A stretch of 6,156 bases of DNA from Bacteroidaceae bacterium (GTDB lineage Bacteria; Bacteroidota; Bacteroidia; Bacteroidales; Bacteroidaceae). Location of the stretch: assembly GCA_017557475.1 (NCBI GenBank), contig JAFYYO010000362.1:1-6156 (forward strand), given 5' to 3'. Shown here piece by piece: positions 1 through 5,821 of the stretch. The notes below the pieces were generated by a model. It did no database searches. It was not told the DNA's origin and saw nothing but the letters and a program-made list of their open reading frames with translations. The position numbers were made by a program, and so were the translations under genes. The first letter of the stretch is position 1. The number at the start of each line of letters is the position of its first letter.

Positions 1-825
1 ATGGGACTGGGCTCGTTGCCATCGTTCATCTTCATGCCTTTGGTGCCAGCCATCAAACGCAAGGTGGGCAAGAAGAACATGTTCTACATCTTCCTCTCCG
101 TTGCCATCTTCGGTATGGCGATGCTTTACATCATCAGCCACATCGGTACTGTGAAGGAGAACATCATACTTGTCTATATCGCCCAATTCATCAAATCGAC
201 GGGCGTCATCGTAGCTACGGGTTATATGTGGGCACTCATTCCTGAAGTCATCTCCTATGGTGAATATACGACAGGCCGTCGCATCTCAGGCATCGTGAAC
301 GCTTTGACCGGTATCTTCTTTAAGGCAGGAATGGCTCTTGGAGGCGTAGTGCCTGGCTTCGTGCTCTGGTTAGTTAGCTACAAACCTGTTGCTGAGGCAA
401 GCAACTTGCCTAAAGACTCGCATGCCTGGTTCATGACTATGCTCATCTTCTCCCTCGTTGGATTGGCTCTCCTCATCTTCTGCTTCTCGCAGACAAAAGA
501 GCGTGTCGTGATGGACGAGAGTGAGACTAAGAACGTGAAGGTAAGTGACCTTTGGACAGAGTTCATGCGCAACCGTCCCCTGCGCATCATCGCGCTGTTC
601 TTTATCACAGCCTTCGCCATGATGTCGGTAGGCAATGCCGCAGGAGCTTACTTCATGAACGACATGGAATTGCTCACCCCGTTGGCTCAGGAGGGCATCC
701 GTTGGCTCGTTTGTGTCATCCCTGCCCTGCTTCTCGTGCTGGCCATGTTCATTATCTCTCGCTATGAGCTGACTGACGAAGTCATTGACCGCATTAACAA
801 AGAAATCGAAGAAAACAAACAATAG
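1..825 (+). CDS. GPH-family sugar:cation symporter (MelB/XynX-like), 5'-truncated, rearranged C-terminal half
   Basis: Inner-membrane secondary transporter of the glycoside-pentoside-hexuronide:cation symporter family (MFS superfamily), probably importing xylo- or arabino-oligosaccharides because a GH43 gene follows 3 bases later. The visible 274 residues contain recognisable C-half landmarks: the TM8 end with PLVPAIKRKVGKK (14-26), TM9 (about 28-46), TM10 running into the loop motif PEVISYGEYTTGRRISGI (81-98), which matches the MelB ADTVDYGEF/R region, TM11 (about 99-127), and TM12 with IPALLLVLAMFIISRYELTDE (240-260). Oddly, between TM11 and TM12 sits a block (about 140-219) that looks like the centre of the family: TM6, then TKERV (165-169), the cytoplasmic linker, NRPLRI (191-196) and TM7. 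Family members are usually 450-500 residues, so the N-terminal half should lie upstream. The ATG at base 1 falls within TM8 and is probably an internal methionine. Family call is firm; substrate is inferred. Confidence 0.85.
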   Translation: MGLGSLPSFIFMPLVPAIKRKVGKKNMFYIFLSVAIFGMAMLYIISHIGTVKENIILVYIAQFIKSTGVIVATGYMWALIPEVISYGEYTTGRRISGIVNALTGIFFKAGMALGGVVPGFVLWLVSYKPVAEASNLPKDSHAWFMTMLIFSLVGLALLIFCFSQTKERVVMDESETKNVKVSDLWTEFMRNRPLRIIALFFITAFAMMSVGNAAGAYFMNDMELLTPLAQEGIRWLVCVIPALLLVLAMFIISRYELTDEVIDRINKEIEENKQ

Positions 826-828
826 ACT

Positions 829-1806
829 ATGCAACGCTACTTATTTCCCAATGATTATATGGCCGACCCTTCAGTTCATGTGTTTGGCGACCGACTTTAC
901 ATCTATCCATCACATGACCGTGAGACGGGCGCAGCCTTCGACGACGACGGCGGTCACTTTCAGATGCGCGACTATCATGTGCTTTCTCTTTCAGGCAATC
1001 CGCTCGAAGCCCCTGTCACCGACCACGGCGTAATCCTTGACGTTGACCAGGTGCCTTGGGCTGAGAAACAGATGTGGGACAACGATGTCGTGGAGAAGAA
1101 CGGTCGCTACTACCTCATCTTCTCGGCGAAGGACTACAACGGCGTCTTCCATTTGGGCGTTGCTGTGGCCGAACGCCCTGAGGGTCCATTCATTCCTCAG
1201 GAGCATCCCATTCGCGGTTCATTCAGTATCGACCCCTGTGTCTTCAAGGATGATGATGACGAAGTCTATTGCTACTTCGGAGGCTTGTGGGGCGGACAAC
1301 TGCAATGGTATCAGTCTCCTCGGAAACTGACAAAAGAAGGTATTGACCTCGGACCTGCTGCTGACAAGAAAACCCAGCTGTTTTGTCCAGCCGAAGTGCC
1401 TGCTCTGCCGTCCTTTGTGGTACGCATGAGCGACGATGTCATGCAGTTTGCCGAGGCTCCGCGTTCAGTCATCATCGTGGACGAGAAAGGTGAGCCTCTC
1501 AAGGCAGGCGACCCACATCGCTTCTTCGAGGCTTCATGGATGCACAAAGCAAATGGGAAGTACTTCTTCTCCTACTCGACAGGCGACAGCCACTTGCTCT
1601 GCCTAGCCGTTGGCGACAATCCCTATGGACCTTTCCGCTTCCAGTGTGAACTGCTGCAGCCTGTCGTCGGATGGACCACTCATCACAGCATCGTCCGCTA
1701 TGAAGGCCGCTGGTGGCTCTTCCATCACGACTGCGTACCATCGAACGACATCACCCATCTCCGCAGCCTCAAGGTAAAGCCCTTGGACGACAAGCTATTT
1801 GAATAA
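829..1806 (+). CDS. Glycoside hydrolase family 43, beta-xylosidase/alpha-L-arabinofuranosidase type (probably subfamily 1)
   Basis: Five-bladed beta-propeller glycosidase that releases xylose and/or arabinose from short xylan-derived oligosaccharides. The 325 residues start directly with the catalytic domain and have no signal peptide, so the enzyme should be cytosolic and act on sugars brought in by the upstream symporter. The three GH43 acidic positions are visible: general base D13 in MADPSVHVF, pKa modulator D135 in FSIDPCVF, and general acid E234 in RFFEASWMH. The TTHHSI motif (283-288) supplies the conserved histidine near the active-site metal or water. The RYLFPNDYMADP start, the WAEKQMWDNDV segment and the GGLWGGQLQWY segment resemble subfamily GH43_1 as I remember it; that assignment is from memory, not from a search. 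Length is normal for a single-domain member with no carbohydrate-binding module. It begins 3 bases after the symporter stop, so the two are very likely cotranscribed and translationally coupled. Xylosidase versus arabinofuranosidase cannot be decided from sequence. Confidence 0.92.
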   Translation: MQRYLFPNDYMADPSVHVFGDRLYIYPSHDRETGAAFDDDGGHFQMRDYHVLSLSGNPLEAPVTDHGVILDVDQVPWAEKQMWDNDVVEKNGRYYLIFSAKDYNGVFHLGVAVAERPEGPFIPQEHPIRGSFSIDPCVFKDDDDEVYCYFGGLWGGQLQWYQSPRKLTKEGIDLGPAADKKTQLFCPAEVPALPSFVVRMSDDVMQFAEAPRSVIIVDEKGEPLKAGDPHRFFEASWMHKANGKYFFSYSTGDSHLLCLAVGDNPYGPFRFQCELLQPVVGWTTHHSIVRYEGRWWLFHHDCVPSNDITHLRSLKVKPLDDKLFE

Positions 1807-1874
1807 CCCTCTCTATTATCTTCAGTCTTCATTTCAGACATATTACATAAATAAATATGCCACGCCTAATTCTT

Positions 1875-1958
1875 GAAACGCAAGTTGCGATTGCAGAAAC
1901 GCAAGTTGCGATTTTACAGACGCAAGCTGCGATTGCAGGAACGCAACTTGCAACTCGA
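1875..1958. repeat. Four tandem 21-bp repeats, each with an imperfect palindromic core
   Basis: Four head-to-tail 21-base units lie at 1875-1895, 1896-1916, 1917-1937 and 1938-1958, in the gap between the GH43 gene and the secreted ADP-ribosylglycohydrolase-like gene. Units 1 and 2 share the core ACGCAAGTTGCGATT, unit 3 has one core change (ACGCAAGCTGCGATT), and unit 4 has the central base inverted (ACGCAACTTGCAACT). Each core is a dyad: CGCAA/TTGCG about one base in units 1 and 2, CGCA/TGCG in unit 3. The 21-base period is close to two helical turns, so the cores would face the same side of DNA. In RNA, GCAAGTTGCG of unit 1 (1880-1889) or unit 2 (1901-1910) can pair perfectly over 10 bases with CGCAACTTGC of unit 4 (1942-1951). 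The array ends 38 bases before the first possible ATG of the next gene. Operator array, processing/terminator structure, or inert dispersed repeat are all possible. Confidence 0.9.
1880..1916 (+). terminator. Possible weak intrinsic terminator or 3'-end hairpin formed by repeat units 1 and 2
   Basis: GCAAGTTGCG at 1880-1889 can fold onto CGCAAGTTGC at 1900-1909 with a single central G-G mismatch, leaving a 10-base loop. The stem is followed by GATTTTA, a short U-rich run. It lies about 75 bases after the GH43 stop, where an operon end would make sense. The U-tract is short and the mismatch weakens the stem, so this may only be a consequence of the tandem repeat. Confidence 0.25.
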
Positions 1959-2035
1959 GAATGTATCTAGGCTAGAAGGATTACTCCTCTAAGCAGATGA
2001 GATTATTCCACATGAATCAACATACTTTGAATAGC

Positions 2036-3586
2036 ATGAAGCCAATTATTTATCTCACCCACAGCTTGTTACTAGTGCTATTCTGCTGGTCGATTACTTT
2101 CTCTGCTCGAGCAGAAAAGGCAACCATCGCCCTTTCGAAAAGCGTGCTGCTCGACAAGATTAAAGGTGGCTGGGCTGGTCAAACGATAGGCTGTGCCTAT
2201 GGTGGTCCCACGGAGTTCTGCTATCGTGGAGTAATGATTCCTGATGATGTGGAGATTTCTTATCCCGAGCATCACCTGCAATGGTTCTACGACCATGCGC
2301 CTGGTCTGTTCGACGATGTCTATATGGACCTCACATTCGTCGATGTCTTCTCGCGTCTGGGTCTGGACGCTCCTGCCGACTCATTTGCCAATGCCTTCGC
2401 ATACGCCAAGTATCCCTTGTGGCATGCCAATCAACAAGGACGCTACAACGTGATGCACGGCCTGATGCCACCCGAATCGGGCTACTGGAAGAACAATCCT
2501 CATGCCGATTGTATTGACTATCAGATAGAATCGGACTACGCAGGACTGATGTCGCCAGGAATGCCTAATGCCGCATCCGAGATATCTGACAAGATTGGAC
2601 ACATCATGAACTATGGTGACGGATGGTATGGCGGTGTGTTCATCGGAGCCATGTATGCTTTGGCATTCGTCCAGAACGATGTCGAGACCATCGTTGAAAA
2701 GGCACTCCAGACAATACCTGATGACAGCCGATTCCGCGTAAGACTGGACGATGTACTGAAGTGGTATCGCGAAGACCCAACGAATTGGAAACGTGGTTGG
2801 GAACTATATAACGAGAAATACAGCCAAGATCTAGGATGCCCTGAACTTATCCTGGCTCCTGGAAACATTGATGCCACGATGAACAGCGCCTACGTTGCAA
2901 TGGGGCTGCTATATGGTCAGGGTGATTTCGGCAAAACGATGGAAATAGCTACCCGTTGCGGTCAAGATTCCGATTGCAATCCCTCTTCAGCTGCCGGAGT
3001 GCTAGCTACAATGTTGGGCTATAGCAACATACCTGAGAAATGGATGGCCAATCTGCGAGAAGTAGAGAATCGCAACTTCGCATATACCAAGATGTCGTTG
3101 AACGACACATACAATAAAGTATTCGACCTTGCTCTGCAAATGATTAAGCGACATGGTGGCAGCATTGGCAACAACAAAGTGAAGATAAAGGTACAGAAGC
3201 CTGCAAGTGTGCGTTTGGAACAGGGCTTTATTGGAATGTCTCCGAAGCTGCTTACTTCGGGAATACAGAATCTCGGTACAGAAGAGGCAGGACAAAACTC
3301 TTTTCAATTCAACGGTTGCGGAATAGTAATCTATGGAAACATCAGTTGTTCTACTACCTCATACGAGGCACAGCTCGAGGTGACTGTCGATGGCAAAGTA
3401 GATCGAGTGGTTCCGCTTTGTTCCGATTTCAACAAGCGCACTGCCGACGCCATCTACTGGAACTATGACCTTGATGACGGAATCCACGAGGTAAGCTTCC
3501 GCCTGCTCAATCCTCTCAAAGGGGCGAACATAAAAGCAGACCGCGTGATATACTACGTCAGCGACGAAACGACAAAAGCAATTTAA
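2036..3586 (+). CDS. Secreted ADP-ribosylglycohydrolase-superfamily protein with C-terminal beta-sandwich-like domain
   Basis: With the start at 2036 the protein has 516 residues. ATGs at 1997 and 2012 are in the same frame, but 2036 gives a compact type I signal peptide: MKP, hydrophobic core around LLLVLFCWSITF, cleavage after ARA at about residue 26. The main domain (about 35-370) belongs to the ADP-ribosylglycohydrolase (DraG/ARH) superfamily: KGGWAGQTIG (43-52), the first acidic motif GLFDDVYMD (90-98), the glycine-rich NYGDGWYGG, and the second acidic motif CGQDSDCNPSSAAG (308-321). Residues about 390-510 look like a beta-rich ligand-binding domain. Relatives of this layout occur in Bacteroidetes carbohydrate loci (from memory). 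The usual ARH threonines beside the aspartates are replaced (TDDT becomes FDDV; DTDT becomes DSDC), so protein de-ADP-ribosylation is doubtful. A periplasmic or surface role on a glycoside is an inference. The SDR gene follows after 31 bases, suggesting one operon. Confidence 0.85.
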   Translation: MKPIIYLTHSLLLVLFCWSITFSARAEKATIALSKSVLLDKIKGGWAGQTIGCAYGGPTEFCYRGVMIPDDVEISYPEHHLQWFYDHAPGLFDDVYMDLTFVDVFSRLGLDAPADSFANAFAYAKYPLWHANQQGRYNVMHGLMPPESGYWKNNPHADCIDYQIESDYAGLMSPGMPNAASEISDKIGHIMNYGDGWYGGVFIGAMYALAFVQNDVETIVEKALQTIPDDSRFRVRLDDVLKWYREDPTNWKRGWELYNEKYSQDLGCPELILAPGNIDATMNSAYVAMGLLYGQGDFGKTMEIATRCGQDSDCNPSSAAGVLATMLGYSNIPEKWMANLREVENRNFAYTKMSLNDTYNKVFDLALQMIKRHGGSIGNNKVKIKVQKPASVRLEQGFIGMSPKLLTSGIQNLGTEEAGQNSFQFNGCGIVIYGNISCSTTSYEAQLEVTVDGKVDRVVPLCSDFNKRTADAIYWNYDLDDGIHEVSFRLLNPLKGANIKADRVIYYVSDETTKAI

Positions 3587-3617
3587 CAATCAACAACTAA
3601 AGATAATTGCAGGAACT

Positions 3618-4418
3618 ATGGCAAACATTTTTTCGTTAGAGGGCAAGAATGCCTGGGTAACAGGTGCCTGTTATGGCATCGGCTTCAACATAGCGAAGGC
3701 TTTTGCAGCCGCAGACATCAAGAACATTATTTTCAACTGCCGCAGCGAAGAGGCTTTGCAACGCGGATATGACAACTACCGAAAGGCCGGCATCAGCAAC
3801 GCGAAAGGCTACGTCTGCGATGTGACCGACGAAAAGGCTGTAAAAGCTCTCGTGGAGAAGATTCATGAAGAAGTAGGACAGATTGATATCCTCGTAAACA
3901 ACGCAGGCATCATCAAGCGCATCCCCATGCACGAGATGAAACGCGAAGAGTTCCAGCAGGTCATCGACATCGACCTTGTCGGGCCGTTCATCTGCTCCTC
4001 GGCCGTTCTCCCTGAGATGATGGAGCGCCGAGAGGGTAAGATTATCAACGTTTGCTCGATGATGTCGGAACTGGGTCGCGAGACGGTGAGTGCCTATGCT
4101 GCTGCTAAAGGCGGACTGAAGATGCTGACGCGCAACATTTGCTCCGAGTATGGCGAGTACAACATTCAGTGTAACGGCATCGGTCCGGGCTATGTTGCCA
4201 CTCCACAAACTGCTCCTCTGCGAGAGCGTCAACCAGACGGAAGCCGTCATCCTTTCGACGCTTTCATCTGTGCCAAGACGCCTGCGGGGCGCTGGCTCGA
4301 GCCAGAGGAGATAGGCGGACCTGCCGTGTTCCTGGCTTCTCATGCTTCGGATGCAGTCAATGGGCACATCCTTTACGTCGACGGAGGCATTCTGGCTTAC
4401 ATCGGGAAACAACCATGA
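3618..4418 (+). CDS. SDR-family oxidoreductase, gluconate 5-dehydrogenase (IdnO)/KduD type
   Basis: Classical short-chain dehydrogenase of 266 residues, cytosolic, using NAD(P)H. Features in order: TGACYGIG cofactor loop (15-22), NNAG (94-97), catalytic serine S147 in NVCSMMSELGRE, then Y160 and K164 in SAYAAAKGG, GPGYVAT (189-195), and the C-terminal VNGHILYVDGG (248-257). CSMxSELGRxT and KMLTR resemble E. coli IdnO (5-keto-gluconate reductase) more than E. coli KduD. Next to a KduI gene, however, the likely role is reduction of 3-deoxy-D-glycero-2,5-hexodiulosonate to 2-keto-3-deoxygluconate. Family is certain; substrate is inferred from context. The start is placed at 3618 because FSLEGK falls at the usual distance from the N-terminus and AGGA lies at 3611-3614, unusually close to the ATG. 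The permease gene begins 24 bases after the stop. Confidence 0.93.
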   Translation: MANIFSLEGKNAWVTGACYGIGFNIAKAFAAADIKNIIFNCRSEEALQRGYDNYRKAGISNAKGYVCDVTDEKAVKALVEKIHEEVGQIDILVNNAGIIKRIPMHEMKREEFQQVIDIDLVGPFICSSAVLPEMMERREGKIINVCSMMSELGRETVSAYAAAKGGLKMLTRNICSEYGEYNIQCNGIGPGYVATPQTAPLRERQPDGSRHPFDAFICAKTPAGRWLEPEEIGGPAVFLASHASDAVNGHILYVDGGILAYIGKQP

Positions 4419-4420
4419 AG

Positions 4421-4441
4421 GATTAGAGATTAGGGATTAGA
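4421..4441. repeat. Three tandem heptamers (GATTAGA/GATTAGG/GATTAGA) forming the leader of the permease gene
   Basis: Nearly the whole 24-base gap between the SDR stop and the permease ATG is GATTAGA, GATTAGG, GATTAGA, followed by one G and the ATG at 4443. The AGGG at 4432-4435 lies 7 bases before the start codon and could act as a Shine-Dalgarno site, unusual for this group. A change in copy number would move or duplicate this site in 7-base steps and might alter permease expression. The repeat is plain in the sequence; a regulatory role is conjecture. Confidence 0.85.
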
Positions 4442-4442
4442 G

Positions 4443-5819
4443 ATGGAACAGGTTTTCAGTTATATCATCAGTCTTGGGGCATCGGTGATGATGCCGATAC
4501 TCTTTACGATAATTGGTCTATGCATTGGACTGAAGTTCGGGAAGTCGCTGAAGTCAGGCCTTTATGTGGGCGTTGGATTCGTAGGTCTGGGCATCGTGAC
4601 AGCCTTGTTGACAAACAACTTCGGCGCTCCGCTGAGCGAAATATCAAGTCTCTATGACCTTCAGCTTGGCGTGTTCGACATGGGATGGCCGGCTGCCGCT
4701 GCCGTAGCCTACAACACGGCAGTTGGAGCATTGATTATACCTATCTGCTTAGGCGTGAACTTTCTGATGCTCATCACAAAGACAACTCGCACCGTAAACA
4801 TCGACCTTTGGAACTATTGGCACTTTGCTTTCATCGGAGCTGTGGCTTACTTCGTAATGGGACAGAGTCTCGCTTGGGGCTACTTTGCAGCTATCGTCTG
4901 CTACATCAACACTTTGGTAATGGCCGACCTCACAGCAAGCAAGTTCCAAGGCTACTACGAGAACATGGAGGGCATCTCCATTCCGCAGCCTTTTTGCCAG
5001 AGTTTCACAGCATTTGCCATTGGTATCAACTGGTTGCTCGACAAGATTCCTGGCTTCTCGAAACTGGATGTCGATGCAGAAGGCCTGAAAAAGAAGTTCG
5101 GAGTGCTGGGCGAACCGCTGGTGTTGGGTGTGATTGTAGGGGCACTAATTGGGGCTTTGGCTCAACTCGACATCAAGAAAATCCTTTTCCTTGGCGTGAC
5201 AATGGGAGCCGTAATGGAACTTATTCCCCGCATCACAAAGCTGTTCATCGACGGATTGATGCCCATCTCCGAGAAGACACAAGAGGTTGTGAAGAAGAAG
5301 TTCAATGGTAAGAAAATCTATATCGGCATGTCGCCGGCCTTGGTAATAGGCCATCCCACGACATTAGTGGTAAGCCTTTTGCTCATTCCAGTTGCGCTTG
5401 GAATGGCAGTTGTCCTGCCTGGCAACGAGTTCCTGCCTTTAGCATCTCTCGCTGGAATGTTCTATGTCTTCGTGATGGTTCTGCCTTATACAAAAGGAAA
5501 CGTCGTGAAGACCTTTATCGTAGGACTGATAGCACTTGCCATGGGGCTTTACTTTGTGACCGATATGGCGCCAGCCTTCACGCAAGCTGCCCATAATGTC
5601 TTCGAGCAGACAGGCGACAATGCTGCCAAGATACCTGAAGATTTCGAGGCAGGAGCACTCGACTTTGCCTCGTCACTCTTCGGATGGGTTATCTACAAGT
5701 GTGTGAACAACCTGCGATGGATCGGCATGGGTGTGCTGACAATCTTTACTTTGGGCATGATGTGGTGCAATCGTCGCCGCATTATTGCTGACGAGAAACA
5801 ATCAATACAACAACAATAA
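4443..5819 (+). CDS. GatC-like membrane permease (galactitol PTS IIC family), no IIA/IIB partner in view
   Basis: Polytopic inner-membrane protein of 458 residues, close to the roughly 450 residues of E. coli GatC. Family marks are [16 protein letters not shown] (222-237), [19 protein letters not shown] (259-277), and [14 protein letters not shown] followed by [14 protein letters not shown] (303-337), which parallel the GatC regions around the MPRM...EGLMPISE segment and the LPGN...PLxxLA segment. The EGISIPQP stretch (176-183) lies in a loop where substrate-binding residues could sit. The polar tail ([11 protein letters not shown] and following) is probably cytosolic. In a working PTS this protein needs EIIB, EIIA, HPr and EI; none is in the window, and Bacteroidales usually lack a full sugar PTS. 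With a reductase before it and a KduI-like gene 2 bases after its stop, it may transport a deoxy-uronate or related acid, perhaps without phosphorylation. Family call is good, mechanism and substrate are inference. Confidence 0.85.
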   Translation: MEQVFSYIISLGASVMMPILFTIIGLCIGLKFGKSLKSGLYVGVGFVGLGIVTALLTNNFGAPLSEISSLYDLQLGVFDMGWPAAAAVAYNTAVGALIIPICLGVNFLMLITKTTRTVNIDLWNYWHFAFIGAVAYFVMGQSLAWGYFAAIVCYINTLVMADLTASKFQGYYENMEGISIPQPFCQSFTAFAIGINWLLDKIPGFSKLDVDAEGLKKKFGVLGEPLVLGVIVGALIGALAQLDIKKILFLGVTMGAVMELIPRITKLFIDGLMPISEKTQEVVKKKFNGKKIYIGMSPALVIGHPTTLVVSLLLIPVALGMAVVLPGNEFLPLASLAGMFYVFVMVLPYTKGNVVKTFIVGLIALAMGLYFVTDMAPAFTQAAHNVFEQTGDNAAKIPEDFEAGALDFASSLFGWVIYKCVNNLRWIGMGVLTIFTLGMMWCNRRRIIADEKQSIQQQ

Positions 5820-5821
5820 TT

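Larger units (their letters stand above)
1857..1970 (+). other. Possible 37-codon ORF made of heptad repeats; more likely a by-product of the DNA repeat
   Basis: An ATG at 1857, preceded by an A/T-rich stretch (ttacataaataaat), opens a 37-codon frame ending in TAG at 1968-1970. Because the DNA repeat beneath it is exactly 21 bases, the frame reads as four 7-residue repeats: ETQVAIA, ETQVAIL, QTQAAIA, GTQLATR. An A-rich leader before ATG is what Bacteroidales translation starts often look like, and the changes between units are partly conservative (V/A/L, A/L). However, the repeat has no stop in several frames on both strands, and the dyad symmetry inside each unit is better explained at the DNA or RNA level. 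I do not recognise the peptide. It is recorded as a candidate only. Confidence 0.12.

Noticed and set aside
1..3. ATG at base 1 as the true start of the symporter gene
   Set aside because: It falls within TM8 of a family that needs about 250 more N-terminal residues; the window edge most likely cuts the gene at an internal methionine, although a truncated gene cannot be excluded without upstream sequence.
370..834. Antisense 154-codon frame over the end of the symporter gene
   Set aside because: No motif, overlaps well-supported coding sequence and would start inside the GH43 start region; a shadow.
1875..1958. CRISPR array
   Set aside because: Units are directly abutting 21-mers with no spacers, and no cas genes are nearby.
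2020..2035. catactttgaatag as a Bacteroidetes -7 promoter element
   Set aside because: The consensus is TAnnTTTG; here only one base separates TA from TTTG, there is no convincing -33 TTTG, and it would lie downstream of two of the three possible start codons.
2102..2115. Perfect 14-base palindrome TCTGCTCGAGCAGA
   Set aside because: It lies within the signal-peptide coding region, and one such palindrome is not unexpected by chance in about 6 kb; no second copy was noticed.
3636..4412. Long antisense open frame (258 codons) opposite the SDR gene
   Set aside because: The + strand frame carries all SDR motifs in order; the antisense product shows no recognisable domain and is rich in H, R, S and C as expected of a shadow frame.
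4685..5311. 208-codon + strand frame inside the GatC-like gene
   Set aside because: Out-of-frame shadow; its product is rich in R, H, S and C with no membrane segments, while the main frame shows clear GatC family marks.
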